Positions 49,896-58,688 are shown, numbered from the stretch's first letter. The stretch is DNA of 64,000 nucleotides from Kribbella aluminosa (GCF_017876295.1 NZ_JAGINT010000002.1:1054001-1118000), one strand, 5' to 3'. Translations and numbers: made by a program. The notes: generated by a model not told the origin, from the sequence alone.

Positions 49896-52352
49896 TTACG
49901 GGCTCGGGAGTACCGGCGTGGTCGTCGTCGGGACCGAGCCGGTCGGATAGGTAGGAGACGACGGCAGGTCGGTCGGGAAGGTGCCGGTTGGGAACGGCTC
50001 GGTCGGCTGGGTGCCGGTCGGGACGCTCGGTGTCGGGAACCCGGGCGACCCGCTGGTCGACGAGGACGGGAACGGCGTCGAGGGGTTGCCGGCCTGGCCC
50101 TGCGTCGGGCCTGCAGTCGGGCCTTGCGTCGGGCCTGCGGTCGGGTCCTGGGTGGGGCTTTGGGTCGGGGACTTCGACGGGTACGGGTTCGCCGGTGGTG
50201 GCGGGTAGATCTGGTACACCCGGACCGTCCCCAGCTGGAACCGCAGCTCCGTGAGCTTGTCGAGGTTCTTCGGCGGCGCGCCGACCCGCTCGTCGAGCAG
50301 CAGCCACTGGACGTCGTACTTCGTCCGCAGCGTCTCGATCGTCTGCCGGGTCGGGTTGCTGAACACCTCGTCGTTCAGCCCGAGCAGATCCTGGTCCCAG
50401 TACGGCCCCTGGACGCCGGCCGGGTAGCTGTCGTCGACCCGCGCCTGGTACGACCAGCCCTCCACCAGCACCCGGCGCTCGGCGTACCCGGCGATCCAGT
50501 ACGACCCGAGCCCGCAGTGCGACGCGCGCGCCTGGTGGCAGTGCACGTTGGTGGCGATCCGGTCGTCGGACCCGGAGTTGCGGCGGATGAAGCGGGCCGC
50601 CTCGATCCCGCCCGGTGCGATCGACTCGTACGCCGTCAGCGGCGGGTTCGCGAACCGCCGTACGGACGCGACCGTCGGGGACGCCGTGGTCCCGACCAGC
50701 ACCGCGACCGCGATCACCGCCCAGGTCCGCCGGGAACCGCGCAGCACCAGCCCGAACACGCCGATCCCGAGCACCGCGATCACCAGCGCGACCGCGAGCG
50801 TCTGCCCGAAACAGTTCGCCGAGGTGCACGAGCGCTGCGACTGGTGCCGGCCCCAGAAGATCGCCGCGACACCGATCGCGACCGCGACGCCGGCGATCCA
50901 GTACTGCCGTCGCTCCAGCGACCCGAGACCCCAGGTTGCGAGCAGGACGCCGAGCACGAACCCGGTCCGCACGAAGAACAGTTGGGTGTCCCCACGATCT
51001 GCGAGCAGGGTCGCGCCGAGCACCGCGGCCACGAACCCGGCCAGCAGGAACACCACCATCGCGTCGCCCCGCTTGATCAGCAGCGCACCGGCCAGCGGCA
51101 TCACCCACCCGACGATGACGACCACCGCGATCACGGTCACCGCGGTCCCGCCGCCCATCCGGTCCGCCAGGCTCTGGAACGTCGCCCCGGGATCGAACCG
51201 TACGGTCGACGCCGCGCCGTGCAGGACGAAGAAGAACGTCAGCGCGTACGCCGCCGCGACGCCCACGCCCAGGACGAGGGCGCGCAGGTTCAACCGGCCG
51301 CGGCGCATCGTCAGGTAGATCCACGCGACCGCCAGCCCGGTCGCGTATACGGGCAGCGTCGTCGCCTTGGTCAACGCCAACGCCGCGACCAGCACACCGG
51401 CCGCGACGTACAGCCGGAACAACTGCGCCCGCGTCGTCCCCGGCCGCCGGCGCAAGAGCAACGCCGTCACCGCGATCAGCGGCAACAGCAACACCGTCGA
51501 GAACGCCTGCGGCGGATTGGTCAGCCCGCCCAGCGAGAACGGCCCGTCCGCGAACACCCGATCCGACACGGCCCACGGCCAAGCCACCAGGTCACCACCG
51601 GCGACCACGAGCCCCGCACCGATCGGCGCCGCGACCGCGCGACCGGTCAGCAGCATCCCGACGGCGGCCGCGCCGAGCACGGTCAGCAACATCCACGCGA
51701 ACGGCGCCATCCGGTGCGTCAGTACGTCGAGCGGCGCGGTGGTGATCCAGTGCGCGGAGGCGATCTGCGAGTACGCCGCCCAGTGACTCGTCAGCCAGCC
51801 GCCGTCGGCGTACGGGATCCGCGGCGGGAAGTGGTGGGTCAGCTCGGCCGCCATCGCGAGGTTGTGCGGCGCGTCCGAGCTCGGCCGCAACGCGTCCGGC
51901 CCGGTCAGCGGGACGAGCTGCGAGCCGACCCGGACGAACCAGGCGGCGGCGACACCGACCGCGACCATCACCCCGGCCGTCGACCACCACGGCGTCGGCC
52001 GCTCCGGGAGTTCGTGCCGCGGCAACGCCCGCCACATCCCGAACGCCAGCGCCGGCATCAGCAGCGCCGCGAACGGCAGCTTGAACAGCATGCCGAGCGG
52101 ATACAGCAGCGCCTCGGCGGCCAGCCCGAACGCCGTACCGAGGACGATGTCCGCGGACCGCCACCCGGCACCGCCGGTCAACCGCCGCCAGAACATCGTG
52201 CCCGGGATCACGATCACGATCAGCAGGTAGCCGAGGTACGCCGCCGGCATCCACACCGGGTGCTCCTGCAGCGCGACGAACCACGCGATCGGCAGCACGG
52301 GCAGCGTCACCATCGCCGCGGTCAGCTTGCCCCGTCCGGCCGCTCTGATCAT
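49896..52352 (-). CDS. Large polytopic membrane protein, putative GT-C glycosyltransferase, copy 2
   Basis: 818 aa. About 13 TM segments fill residues 12-590. The extracytoplasmic C-terminal domain (RRVLVEGWSYQAR, GPYWDQDLLGLNDEVF, RQTIETLRTKYDVQWLLLD) corresponds to that of the protein at 34682. Unlike it, this copy ends in a roughly 95-residue Pro/Thr/Ser-rich tail with degenerate TQGPTAGPTQ-type repeats, a likely wall-spanning stalk or glycosylation target. Loops early in the chain carry acidic and His residues (PSSDAPHNLAMAAELTHHFPP), a possible active site. It is leaderless and divergent from the ACP operon through a symmetric promoter. Confidence 0.75.
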   Translation of the reverse strand: MIRAAGRGKLTAAMVTLPVLPIAWFVALQEHPVWMPAAYLGYLLIVIVIPGTMFWRRLTGGAGWRSADIVLGTAFGLAAEALLYPLGMLFKLPFAALLMPALAFGMWRALPRHELPERPTPWWSTAGVMVAVGVAAAWFVRVGSQLVPLTGPDALRPSSDAPHNLAMAAELTHHFPPRIPYADGGWLTSHWAAYSQIASAHWITTAPLDVLTHRMAPFAWMLLTVLGAAAVGMLLTGRAVAAPIGAGLVVAGGDLVAWPWAVSDRVFADGPFSLGGLTNPPQAFSTVLLLPLIAVTALLLRRRPGTTRAQLFRLYVAAGVLVAALALTKATTLPVYATGLAVAWIYLTMRRGRLNLRALVLGVGVAAAYALTFFFVLHGAASTVRFDPGATFQSLADRMGGGTAVTVIAVVVIVGWVMPLAGALLIKRGDAMVVFLLAGFVAAVLGATLLADRGDTQLFFVRTGFVLGVLLATWGLGSLERRQYWIAGVAVAIGVAAIFWGRHQSQRSCTSANCFGQTLAVALVIAVLGIGVFGLVLRGSRRTWAVIAVAVLVGTTASPTVASVRRFANPPLTAYESIAPGGIEAARFIRRNSGSDDRIATNVHCHQARASHCGLGSYWIAGYAERRVLVEGWSYQARVDDSYPAGVQGPYWDQDLLGLNDEVFSNPTRQTIETLRTKYDVQWLLLDERVGAPPKNLDKLTELRFQLGTVRVYQIYPPPPANPYPSKSPTQSPTQDPTAGPTQGPTAGPTQGQAGNPSTPFPSSSTSGSPGFPTPSVPTGTQPTEPFPTGTFPTDLPSSPTYPTGSVPTTTTPVLPSP

Positions 52353-52358
52353 CGGGCG

Positions 52359-52393
52359 AGTCTATTGGTGACGGACCGCCCGCACTCACCAAC
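52359..52393 (-). promoter_or_regulatory. Leaderless promoter of the polytopic gene with 21 bp upstream element
   Basis: Minus-strand TAGACT (52364-52359) ends 6 nt before ATG 52352. The 21 bp element 52373-52393 lies 8 bp further upstream and is repeated in inverted form before the ACP gene. Confidence 0.6.
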
Positions 52394-52451
52394 CTACGAC
52401 ACGGCCGTTCGCCCGGGCGGCGGCGAGCGTGACGAGGTCGCCGCGCGAACC

Positions 52452-52483
52452 GTTGGTGAGTGCGGGAGGTCCGGGGCTAGGCT
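52452..52483 (+). promoter_or_regulatory. Leaderless promoter of the ACP operon with matching 21 bp element
   Basis: The element GTTGGTGAGTGCGGGAGGTC (52452-52471) is 20/21 identical to the opposite-strand copy at 52373-52393. TAGGCT (52478-52483) ends 8 nt before ATG 52492. Confidence 0.6.
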
Positions 52484-52491
52484 TCGGGACT

Positions 52492-52743
52492 ATGAGTTCG
52501 GTGGATCGGGGTCGGGTCAGGGAGTTGATGGGTGCGGTGCTGTCGGCCCAGGGGCGCACGTTGCCGGCCGAGGACACGGCGGATCTCCGGGAGATCGGGT
52601 TCCGGTCACTGGACTTCTCCGAGCTGGCCCTCCGGGTGGAGGACGAGCTCGGCGACGAGCTGAACTTCGATGCCCCCGAGCTACGCCGGATCGCCACGGT
52701 CGGCGACGTACTGGACTTCATCGAGCAGCTCCAGTCCGCGTGA
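52492..52743 (+). CDS. Acyl carrier protein
   Basis: 83 aa four-helix carrier. The phosphopantetheine attachment serine is Ser39 in EIGFRSLDFSEL (the usual DSL is RSL here), followed by ELALRVEDELGDELNF. It presumably carries an acyl chain loaded by the ligase encoded next. Start ATG 52492 follows a leaderless box. The stop overlaps the ligase start (GTGA). A discrete ACP beside a dedicated ligase and reductase in a glycan locus points to acyl decoration of a sugar, as proposed for other nonulosonic acid loci. Confidence 0.85.
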   Translation: MSSVDRGRVRELMGAVLSAQGRTLPAEDTADLREIGFRSLDFSELALRVEDELGDELNFDAPELRRIATVGDVLDFIEQLQSA

Positions 52744-53978
52744 ACACACGGCGCAGTACCGCGCTGATCGGCGACGACAACACAGTCGTCGTCGACGGCA
52801 AGCGGCTGACCTGGCGGACGCTGCGCAAACTGCCGCAGCTACCGTCGCCGGCGGCCGTCCTGGTCGACAACGGCGCCGACGCGCTCGCGGCGTTGCGGCA
52901 CCACGCGGTGCACGGCACCGAGCTGCTGGTCGCCACCGAGTCCCGCGTCGACGAGCTGATGCGGGAGGAACTGGGCGAGTCCGGTTTCGCGATCGTCCTG
53001 CCCGATGGGGAAGTCACCCCGGCCAGCCTGAAGCGCGTCGAGGAGTCCGGCCGCGCCTGGCTGCTGACCTCCGGCTCCACCGGCCGCCCGAAGCGGATCG
53101 GCCACACGCTCGAGTCGCTGACCACGGTCACCGCCGACCAGCCCCCGCGGACCTGGCTGCTGCCGTACTCGCCCGGGACCTACGCGTGGTGGCAGGTCGT
53201 CACGCTCTCCCTCACGCAGGCCGACCAGGGCCTGGTCGTCATCGAGCCCCACGAGCTGGACAACTGGCCCGCGATCGCCGCCCAGCACGGCGTCTCGGCC
53301 GCTTCCGGTACGCCGACCTTCTGGCGGCAGGCGATCTACCGCGACGCCGACGCGCTGGCCGCCGTACCGCTGGAGCAGATCACGCTCGGTGGCGAGCCCG
53401 TCGACCAGGCGATCCTCGACCAGCTCCGGGAGATCTTCCCGAAGGCGCGGATCTCCTGGATCTACGCGTCCTCCGAGGTCGGCGCGTCGATCGTGGTGCA
53501 CGACGGCAAGGCTGGCTTCCCGAGGTCCTGGCTGGACCGCGACCCGGACCCGGAGCGGCCGGTGCTGAGCGTCGAGGGCGCCGAGCTGGTGATCCGCTCG
53601 CCGCACCACGGCGCCGGGCTGGTCGGCGCCGTGCACACCGGCGACCGGGTCGAGTACGACGGTGACCGGGTGCTGATCACCGGCCGCCTGGACACCGACG
53701 AGATCAACGTCGGCGGCTCCAAGGTGTCGGCCGGCCTGGTGCGGAACGTGCTGATGGGCCACCCGGGCGTCTCCTGGGCGCGGGTGTTCGCGCGCAAGGC
53801 GCCGCTGGTCGGCCGGATGGTGGCGGCCGAGGTGGTCACGAACCACTCGCTCGGCCCGATCACCGACACCGACCTGGTCCAGTGGTGCTCGAGCCGGCTG
53901 CCGGACTACGGCGTACCGCGGCGGATCAGGTTCCTCGACGAGATCCCGCAGAAGGAAACCCTGAAGAGTGATGTCTGA
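52740..53978 (+). CDS. AMP-dependent acyl ligase (ANL superfamily, short)
   Basis: 412 aa. The P-loop LLTSGSTGRPKRIGHT is at residues 108-122, followed by the ATP region ISWIYASSEVGAS and YDGDRVLITGRLDTDEINVGGSKVS, the A8 hinge. The C-terminus ends IRFLDEIPQKETLKSDV with a lysine in the usual A10 place. At 412 aa it is about 100 residues shorter than typical acyl-CoA synthetases, mostly from a reduced N-terminal subdomain. It likely adenylates an acid and loads the adjacent ACP. GTG 52740 overlaps the ACP stop; 8-11 bp overlap the SDR start. Confidence 0.82.
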   Translation: MNTRRSTALIGDDNTVVVDGKRLTWRTLRKLPQLPSPAAVLVDNGADALAALRHHAVHGTELLVATESRVDELMREELGESGFAIVLPDGEVTPASLKRVEESGRAWLLTSGSTGRPKRIGHTLESLTTVTADQPPRTWLLPYSPGTYAWWQVVTLSLTQADQGLVVIEPHELDNWPAIAAQHGVSAASGTPTFWRQAIYRDADALAAVPLEQITLGGEPVDQAILDQLREIFPKARISWIYASSEVGASIVVHDGKAGFPRSWLDRDPDPERPVLSVEGAELVIRSPHHGAGLVGAVHTGDRVEYDGDRVLITGRLDTDEINVGGSKVSAGLVRNVLMGHPGVSWARVFARKAPLVGRMVAAEVVTNHSLGPITDTDLVQWCSSRLPDYGVPRRIRFLDEIPQKETLKSDV

Positions 53979-54729
53979 AGCCACCCCTCAAGCCGCCGGA
54001 GTCCCGCCGGCCTCGGTCGTGCTGGTCTCGGGCGGGTCCCGCGGCCTCGGCCTGGCGATCGTCACCGACCTGCTCGCCGCGGGTGTGAAGGTCGCCGCGT
54101 TCGCCCGGACGATCACGCCCGAGCTGACGGCGCTGGGCGAGCAGTACCCGGACCGGCTGTACTACGGCTCCGTCGACGTGAACGACAGCGCGGCCGCGCA
54201 GGCGTTCGTCAAGGCTGTCGAGGGAACGCTCGGCCCGATCGATGCCCTGGTCAACAATGCCGCGATCGGTCAGGACTCGTTGCACGTCCACACGTCCGCC
54301 GAGCACCTGGCCGACATCATCCAGACCAACCTGACGTCGCCGCTGGTGCTGACCCGCTTCGTCCTCCGCCGGATGCTCGCGAAGGGACTGAAGGGCCGGA
54401 TCGTCAACATCACCTCGATCTGCGCCCAGCGCGGCTACCCGGGGCTGGTCGCGTACTCCGCCACCAAGGGCGGAATGGACGCGGCCACCCGTTCGCTCGC
54501 TCGCGAACTGGGCGGCCGCATCCTCGCCAACGCCGTCGCCCCCGGCTTCTTCGCCTCCGAGATGTCGGCGGTCCTCGGCCAGACCCAACTCGACCAGATC
54601 GTCCGCCGCACCCCGACCGGCCGCCTGACCGAGCCGGAGGACGTGCTCCCGCTGGTCCGCATGCTCCTGCTGGAGAACACCAACCTCAACGGCCAGGTCC
54701 TGGTCGTCGACGGCGCGGCGTCCATCTAG
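53971..54729 (+). CDS. SDR-family oxidoreductase (3-oxoacyl-ACP reductase-like)
   Basis: 252 aa classical SDR. The cofactor motif VSGGSRGLGLAIV is near residue 20, the NNAAIG motif near 92 and the catalytic Ser...YSATK at about 150-168 (ITSICAQRG...AYSATKGGMDAA). FabG-like length. With the ACP and ligase it would reduce an ACP-bound oxo intermediate, or a sugar. ATG 53971 is preceded in frame by GTG 53968; either overlaps the ligase stop. No terminator is clear downstream, and the next gene converges. Confidence 0.84.
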   Translation: MSEATPQAAGVPPASVVLVSGGSRGLGLAIVTDLLAAGVKVAAFARTITPELTALGEQYPDRLYYGSVDVNDSAAAQAFVKAVEGTLGPIDALVNNAAIGQDSLHVHTSAEHLADIIQTNLTSPLVLTRFVLRRMLAKGLKGRIVNITSICAQRGYPGLVAYSATKGGMDAATRSLARELGGRILANAVAPGFFASEMSAVLGQTQLDQIVRRTPTGRLTEPEDVLPLVRMLLLENTNLNGQVLVVDGAASI

Positions 54730-54815
54730 CCGGGCTGCGCACAGCCTGTGGTGGCTCGGCACAGGCAATAACCTGTTCACGGCCCCCGCCGCGCGGGCCC
54801 GGCCCCGGCCGGCGG

Positions 54816-56282
54816 TCAGTCGGCGGCTGCCACCTCGACCGGTTGTGGCTCGGTGCGGAACCAGTTCCACGGGCGGACGGTGATCACGATCATCGTCAGG
54901 CTGAGCGCCGCGTAGACCAGCGAGCCGATGAAGGCCGCGTGGACGCCGTCCACCAGCACCTCGCGCGGGATCCGCGACGTGGAGTTGCGGCTCGCCGTAC
55001 CGAAGATCGTGACCAGGATGCCGAGGCCGAGTGCGCCGCCGACCTGCTGGACGACGTTCAGCATGCCCGACGCCGCGCCCGAGTCCTCCGGGGCGACGCC
55101 CGCGATGGCGCGGCCGACCAGCGGGATGAAGATCATGCCGGCGCCCGCGCCGAACAGCAGCAGCGGACCGACCACGTCGTGCAGGTAGCTGCTGTGCGCA
55201 TCCAGTCGCGTCAGCCAGATCGTGCCGAGCGTGACGAGCGTCGATCCGGCCAGCAACAGCTTCCCGCTGTCGATCCGCTGGACCAGCTTCGGTACGACGC
55301 GCGACGCGGTGAACAGCAGACCGGTCATCGGCAGGAAGGCCAGGCCGGCCGCCAGCGGGTTCAGGGCGAGCACACCCTGCAGGTACTGCGTGAGGAAGAA
55401 GAACATCCCGAACATCGTCCCGACCACGAGCAGCATGGTCAGGTACGACGCCGAGCGTACCGGCGAGCGGAACAGCCGCAGCGGAACGATCGGGTGACTC
55501 ACCCGCCGCTCGACCAGCACGAACGAGACCAGCAGTACGACGCCGGCCGCGAACGCGACCAGCACCTCCGGCGACGACCAGCCCTTCTCGGCGACCCGGA
55601 TGAACCCGAAGACCAGCGAGGTGATGCCGAGCGTGGACGTCAGCGCACCAGCGATGTCGAAGCGGCCGGTCTCCCGCTCGGTCTCGGTCAGCACCCGGCG
55701 GGCAGCGATCACCAGCGCGATCCCGATCGGGACGTTGATGAACAGGCCCCAGCGCCACGACACCCAGTCGGTCAGCATGCCTCCGAGGACCAGGCCGACG
55801 CTGCCGCCTCCGGACGAGATCAGGCTGTAGTAGCCGAGCGCCTTCATCCGCTCGGGACCTTCGCGGTACGTGAGCATCAGCAGGGTCAGCGCCGCCGGGG
55901 CCGCGATCGCGCCGCCGATGCCCTGCAGGACCCGGGCGGCGAGCAGCAGTTCGGCGCTCGGCGCGAGGCCGCCGAGGAGGGAGGCGAGCGTGAAGATGCT
56001 GACGCCGGTGACGAACACCCGGCGGCGGCCGAGCAGGTCGCCGGCCCGCGCGCCGAGCAGCAGCAGACCGCCGAACGCGAGCGCGTAGGCGTTCTGCACC
56101 CAGGACAGGCTGGACGGGGTGAAGTGCAGGGCCTGCTGGATGTGCGGCATCGCGATGTTCACCACGGTGCCGTCGAGGATCACCATCAGCTGGGTGACCA
56201 GGATGACTGCGAGAACTACCCCGGGACGCCGGGCAGGCGCGCCGGAACCGGCGCCGGCCGGCGCCGCGGTTGTTGCCGACAT
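54816..56282 (-). CDS. MFS drug exporter (DHA2/EmrB-QacA, 14 TM)
   Basis: 488 aa, about 14 TM segments. It shows the DHA2 motif LDGTVVNIAMPHIQQAL in helix 1, motif A GRRRVFVTGVSIF, and the motif C-like GGGSVGLVLGGMLTDW. It would export lipophilic cations or antibiotics by proton antiport. ATG 56282 is preceded by AAGGAG. It is divergent from a TetR gene with a palindrome between them, a standard repressor/pump pair. Confidence 0.9.
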   Translation of the reverse strand: MSATTAAPAGAGSGAPARRPGVVLAVILVTQLMVILDGTVVNIAMPHIQQALHFTPSSLSWVQNAYALAFGGLLLLGARAGDLLGRRRVFVTGVSIFTLASLLGGLAPSAELLLAARVLQGIGGAIAAPAALTLLMLTYREGPERMKALGYYSLISSGGGSVGLVLGGMLTDWVSWRWGLFINVPIGIALVIAARRVLTETERETGRFDIAGALTSTLGITSLVFGFIRVAEKGWSSPEVLVAFAAGVVLLVSFVLVERRVSHPIVPLRLFRSPVRSASYLTMLLVVGTMFGMFFFLTQYLQGVLALNPLAAGLAFLPMTGLLFTASRVVPKLVQRIDSGKLLLAGSTLVTLGTIWLTRLDAHSSYLHDVVGPLLLFGAGAGMIFIPLVGRAIAGVAPEDSGAASGMLNVVQQVGGALGLGILVTIFGTASRNSTSRIPREVLVDGVHAAFIGSLVYAALSLTMIVITVRPWNWFRTEPQPVEVAAAD

Positions 56283-56320
56283 ATTGCTCCTTACCCCAGA
56301 GGGGCTACAGTTGTGAGAGA

Positions 56321-56365
56321 AAGCGGAGACTTCCTCCGGATACAATACGGAGGCATCCTCCGCTT
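56321..56365. promoter_or_regulatory. TetR operator region: nested palindromes over a TACAAT -10 box
   Basis: The outer imperfect palindrome AAGCGGAGACTTCCTCCG ... CGGAGGCATCCTCCGCTT surrounds GATACAATA. The inner CGGAGG-CAT-CCTCCG (56348-56362) is perfect. TACAAT (56341-56346) is a good plus-strand -10 box for tetR, so binding would block both divergent genes. Confidence 0.8.
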
Positions 56366-56405
56366 TGCAAGCGATATGTTTGGCCGTACCTCGGGAGGAG
56401 GCTGG

Positions 56406-57008
56406 ATGGCGACGGAACCACTGCCCTGTACGCGGCCGACCCGCGCGGACGCGGCCCGGAACTACGACCGCCTGGTGACGGCCGCCCGGGAGACGTTCGC
56501 CGAGCACGGCACCGACACCTCGCTGGAGGAGATCGCCCGCCGGGCCGGCGTCGGGATCGGCACGCTGTACCGCCGGTTCCCGAACCGGACCGCCCTGCTC
56601 GAGGCCGTCTACGTCGACGAGATCCAGTCCGTGGTGGACCGGGCGTACGACTTCGACAAGCAACTGGAGCCGTTCGACGCGCTGGCCACGTGGCTGCGCA
56701 GTTTCCTCGGCTACGGACTGTCCAAGGGCACCTTGTCGCAGGAGCTGACGGTTGCTCTCGGCAAGGAATCGCCGTTCTTCCAGGTCTGCAAGGTGAATGT
56801 GCAGGAAGCCGGAAAACTCCTGCTGGAGCGGGCGAAGGCGGCCGGTGAGGTCCGGCCGGAGCTCGAGCTGATGGACATCCTGCGGCTGGTGGGCAGTATC
56901 AACATGGGCCGCGACACCCAGCCCGAGCAGGCGCATCGCCTGCTCGACATCGTGTTGTGCGGAATCAGGCCGTCAGCAGCGCCCGCAGCTCAGCCAGCGA
57001 AGGGTTAG
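56406..57008 (+). CDS. TetR-family repressor of the divergent MFS exporter
   Basis: 200 aa. The HTH spans about residues 35-70 (TSLEEIARRAGVGIGTLYRRFPNRTALLEAV). The ligand domain is helical. ATG 56406 has GGGAGGAGG upstream, so unlike many genes here it has a leader. The stop lies 43 bp inside the convergent epimerase gene, an unusually large tail-to-tail overlap. Confidence 0.9.
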   Translation: MATEPLPCTRPTRADAARNYDRLVTAARETFAEHGTDTSLEEIARRAGVGIGTLYRRFPNRTALLEAVYVDEIQSVVDRAYDFDKQLEPFDALATWLRSFLGYGLSKGTLSQELTVALGKESPFFQVCKVNVQEAGKLLLERAKAAGEVRPELELMDILRLVGSINMGRDTQPEQAHRLLDIVLCGIRPSAAPAAQPAKG

Positions 57009-57486
57009 CGGCGTCCCGCTCGGTGTACCTGAGCGGCAGGTCCGGCCAGGCGATCGCGAGCTCCGGATCGAACAGGTCGACCGCGACCCGCTCCGGCGAC
57101 CAGTGCTCGTTCACCAGGAAGTTGTACGTCGTGTGCGGCGCCAGCGTGCAGAACGAGTTCCCCACGCCGCGCGGCACGTAGAGCGCGTCCGCCGTCCCGA
57201 GCTCGAACGTCGCCACCTGACCGAACGCAGCACCGGGACGCAGCTCGACGATCGCGGCGAACACCCGGCCGGACGTCGGCGACAGGTACTTGTCCCACGG
57301 CTCGGCGTGGATCCCGCGGACGATCCCGGGCTCTTCGAAGTACGCGACGTTGTGCTGGACGACGTTCATCCCGAGCTCGGCCAGCTTCTCGCGGTGGAAG
57401 TTCTCCTTGAACCAGCCGTCCGGGTTCGGCGTGAGGTCCAGCTCGATCCGCAGCACGCCCGCGATCGGTGTCCGGTGCGCTCTCAT
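56965..57486 (-). CDS. RmlC-like dTDP-4-dehydrorhamnose 3,5-epimerase family protein
   Basis: 173 aa cupin. LRIELDLTPNPDGWFKENFHREKLAELG, the strand HNVAYFEEPGIVRGIHAEPWDKYL (catalytic-His position in RGIHAE), FAAIVELRPGAAFGQV and LYVPRGVGNSFCTLAPHTTYNFLVNEHWSPE follow the RmlC pattern. The AEPWDKYL form differs from true RmlC (RGLHYQ), suggesting a variant substrate such as another dTDP-hexose. No rmlA, B or D gene is in the window. The start overlaps the DUF2786 stop by 4 bp, so both are co-transcribed. Confidence 0.8.
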   Translation of the reverse strand: MRAHRTPIAGVLRIELDLTPNPDGWFKENFHREKLAELGMNVVQHNVAYFEEPGIVRGIHAEPWDKYLSPTSGRVFAAIVELRPGAAFGQVATFELGTADALYVPRGVGNSFCTLAPHTTYNFLVNEHWSPERVAVDLFDPELAIAWPDLPLRYTERDAANPSLAELRALLTA

Positions 57487-58688
57487 CGGCGGACCTGCCG
57501 GCGGGCGTCGAGCTTGGCCTGATCCGCGGCGGTCAGTCCGGCCTCCCAGCCGGCGCCGTTGGTGATCCGTGTCCGCCGGGTCGTCGTGTTCGGGAACAGC
57601 CTGGTGAACAACGCCTCCACCCGCTCCTCGCGTTGGCTCAGCGCCGGCAGCAGCCGCTGCGCGTCGGTCTCCGGTACGGCGGCCTCCGCGGCGGACGCGG
57701 TCGCCTGCAGACGCTCGCCGATCCGCATCGCGTACGCCATCAGGAACGACTGCCGAAACGACCGCGTCCGCGGCTCACCCCGGCGCCCAACCTGCTTGCC
57801 CGCGGCAAGCATCGCGCGATTCGCCTGGACCAGCAGGGAAGTGCTGAGGATCTCGGTGTGCTGCAGATCCAGCTCGGCGCCCACGACGGTGACGACGGCC
57901 AGCGAGTCGATCACGACCGTCCGGCACCGGTTCGCGGCCGCGACCGCGCCGACGAGCTGTGCCTTCGCCGACACGTACGGCGTGTCCACCCACAGCCGGC
58001 GGGCCGCCGAGTCGTCCGGAAGCTCCTGCTCCGCCTCCACCAGCGCACTGTCGAGGGAGAACTTCGCCATCAGCTCCTGCGCCTTGCCGGACAGCGCTTC
58101 CGCCTCGTCCGGGAACTCGGTCGCCTCGGCCTTCGCGAGCAGCGCCCGGATCCGCGCGAGCATCTTCCCGTTCGCCGGTACGCCGGTGCGTGCGGCGTGG
58201 GCCGGCGTACCGGGTAACGGGAACAGCCGGGCCATGATCGGCAGCGTCTGCAGGAATCCGGCGAGGGACAGCGCGTGGTGGAGAACGAGGTACCGGCCGA
58301 CGCGTGCATCGGCCGCCCAGGACGTGAGGCTCAACGCCTCGAAGGGCTGGGCGACGCCGACGTCGGTGAGCTGGTCGAGCCAGCGCGGGTCGATCGTGTC
58401 GACGCCGTACGACTGGTGTTCCGCGGAGATCGCGGCGAGCAGCAGCGGCTCGATCTCGGCATCCAGCTCGCGACGCCCGTACTGGACGACGTCGGCAGGC
58501 GCCCAGCCGCGCTCCCACGCCGCGCGGACCAGACTGGCGAGGAACGCGTGCAGGCAACGATCCACCTGCGCCCGGTCGCGCTCGTCGTACGCCCCGAGAC
58601 GCGCCAGCTGCGCATCCGCCAGATCGTCACGCTGGGTGATACTCGCTGCCGCGATCGGCAACATCCGCAGCACTTCCTCGTCACTCAC
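57483..58688 (-). CDS. DUF2786-domain protein, function unknown
   Basis: 401 aa. The DUF2786 helix-rich motif is MLARIRALLAKAEATEFPDEAEALSGKAQELMAKFSLD at about residues 170-207. The C-terminal half (RLWVDTPYVSAKAQLVGAVAAANRCRTVVI...SLLVQANRAML) is conserved in actinomycete homologues. Some DUF2786 proteins occur with phage or SprT-like genes; none is present here. GTG 58688 is used. The product is cytosolic and is coupled to the epimerase gene. Confidence 0.78.
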   Translation of the reverse strand: MSDEEVLRMLPIAAASITQRDDLADAQLARLGAYDERDRAQVDRCLHAFLASLVRAAWERGWAPADVVQYGRRELDAEIEPLLLAAISAEHQSYGVDTIDPRWLDQLTDVGVAQPFEALSLTSWAADARVGRYLVLHHALSLAGFLQTLPIMARLFPLPGTPAHAARTGVPANGKMLARIRALLAKAEATEFPDEAEALSGKAQELMAKFSLDSALVEAEQELPDDSAARRLWVDTPYVSAKAQLVGAVAAANRCRTVVIDSLAVVTVVGAELDLQHTEILSTSLLVQANRAMLAAGKQVGRRGEPRTRSFRQSFLMAYAMRIGERLQATASAAEAAVPETDAQRLLPALSQREERVEALFTRLFPNTTTRRTRITNGAGWEAGLTAADQAKLDARRQVRR

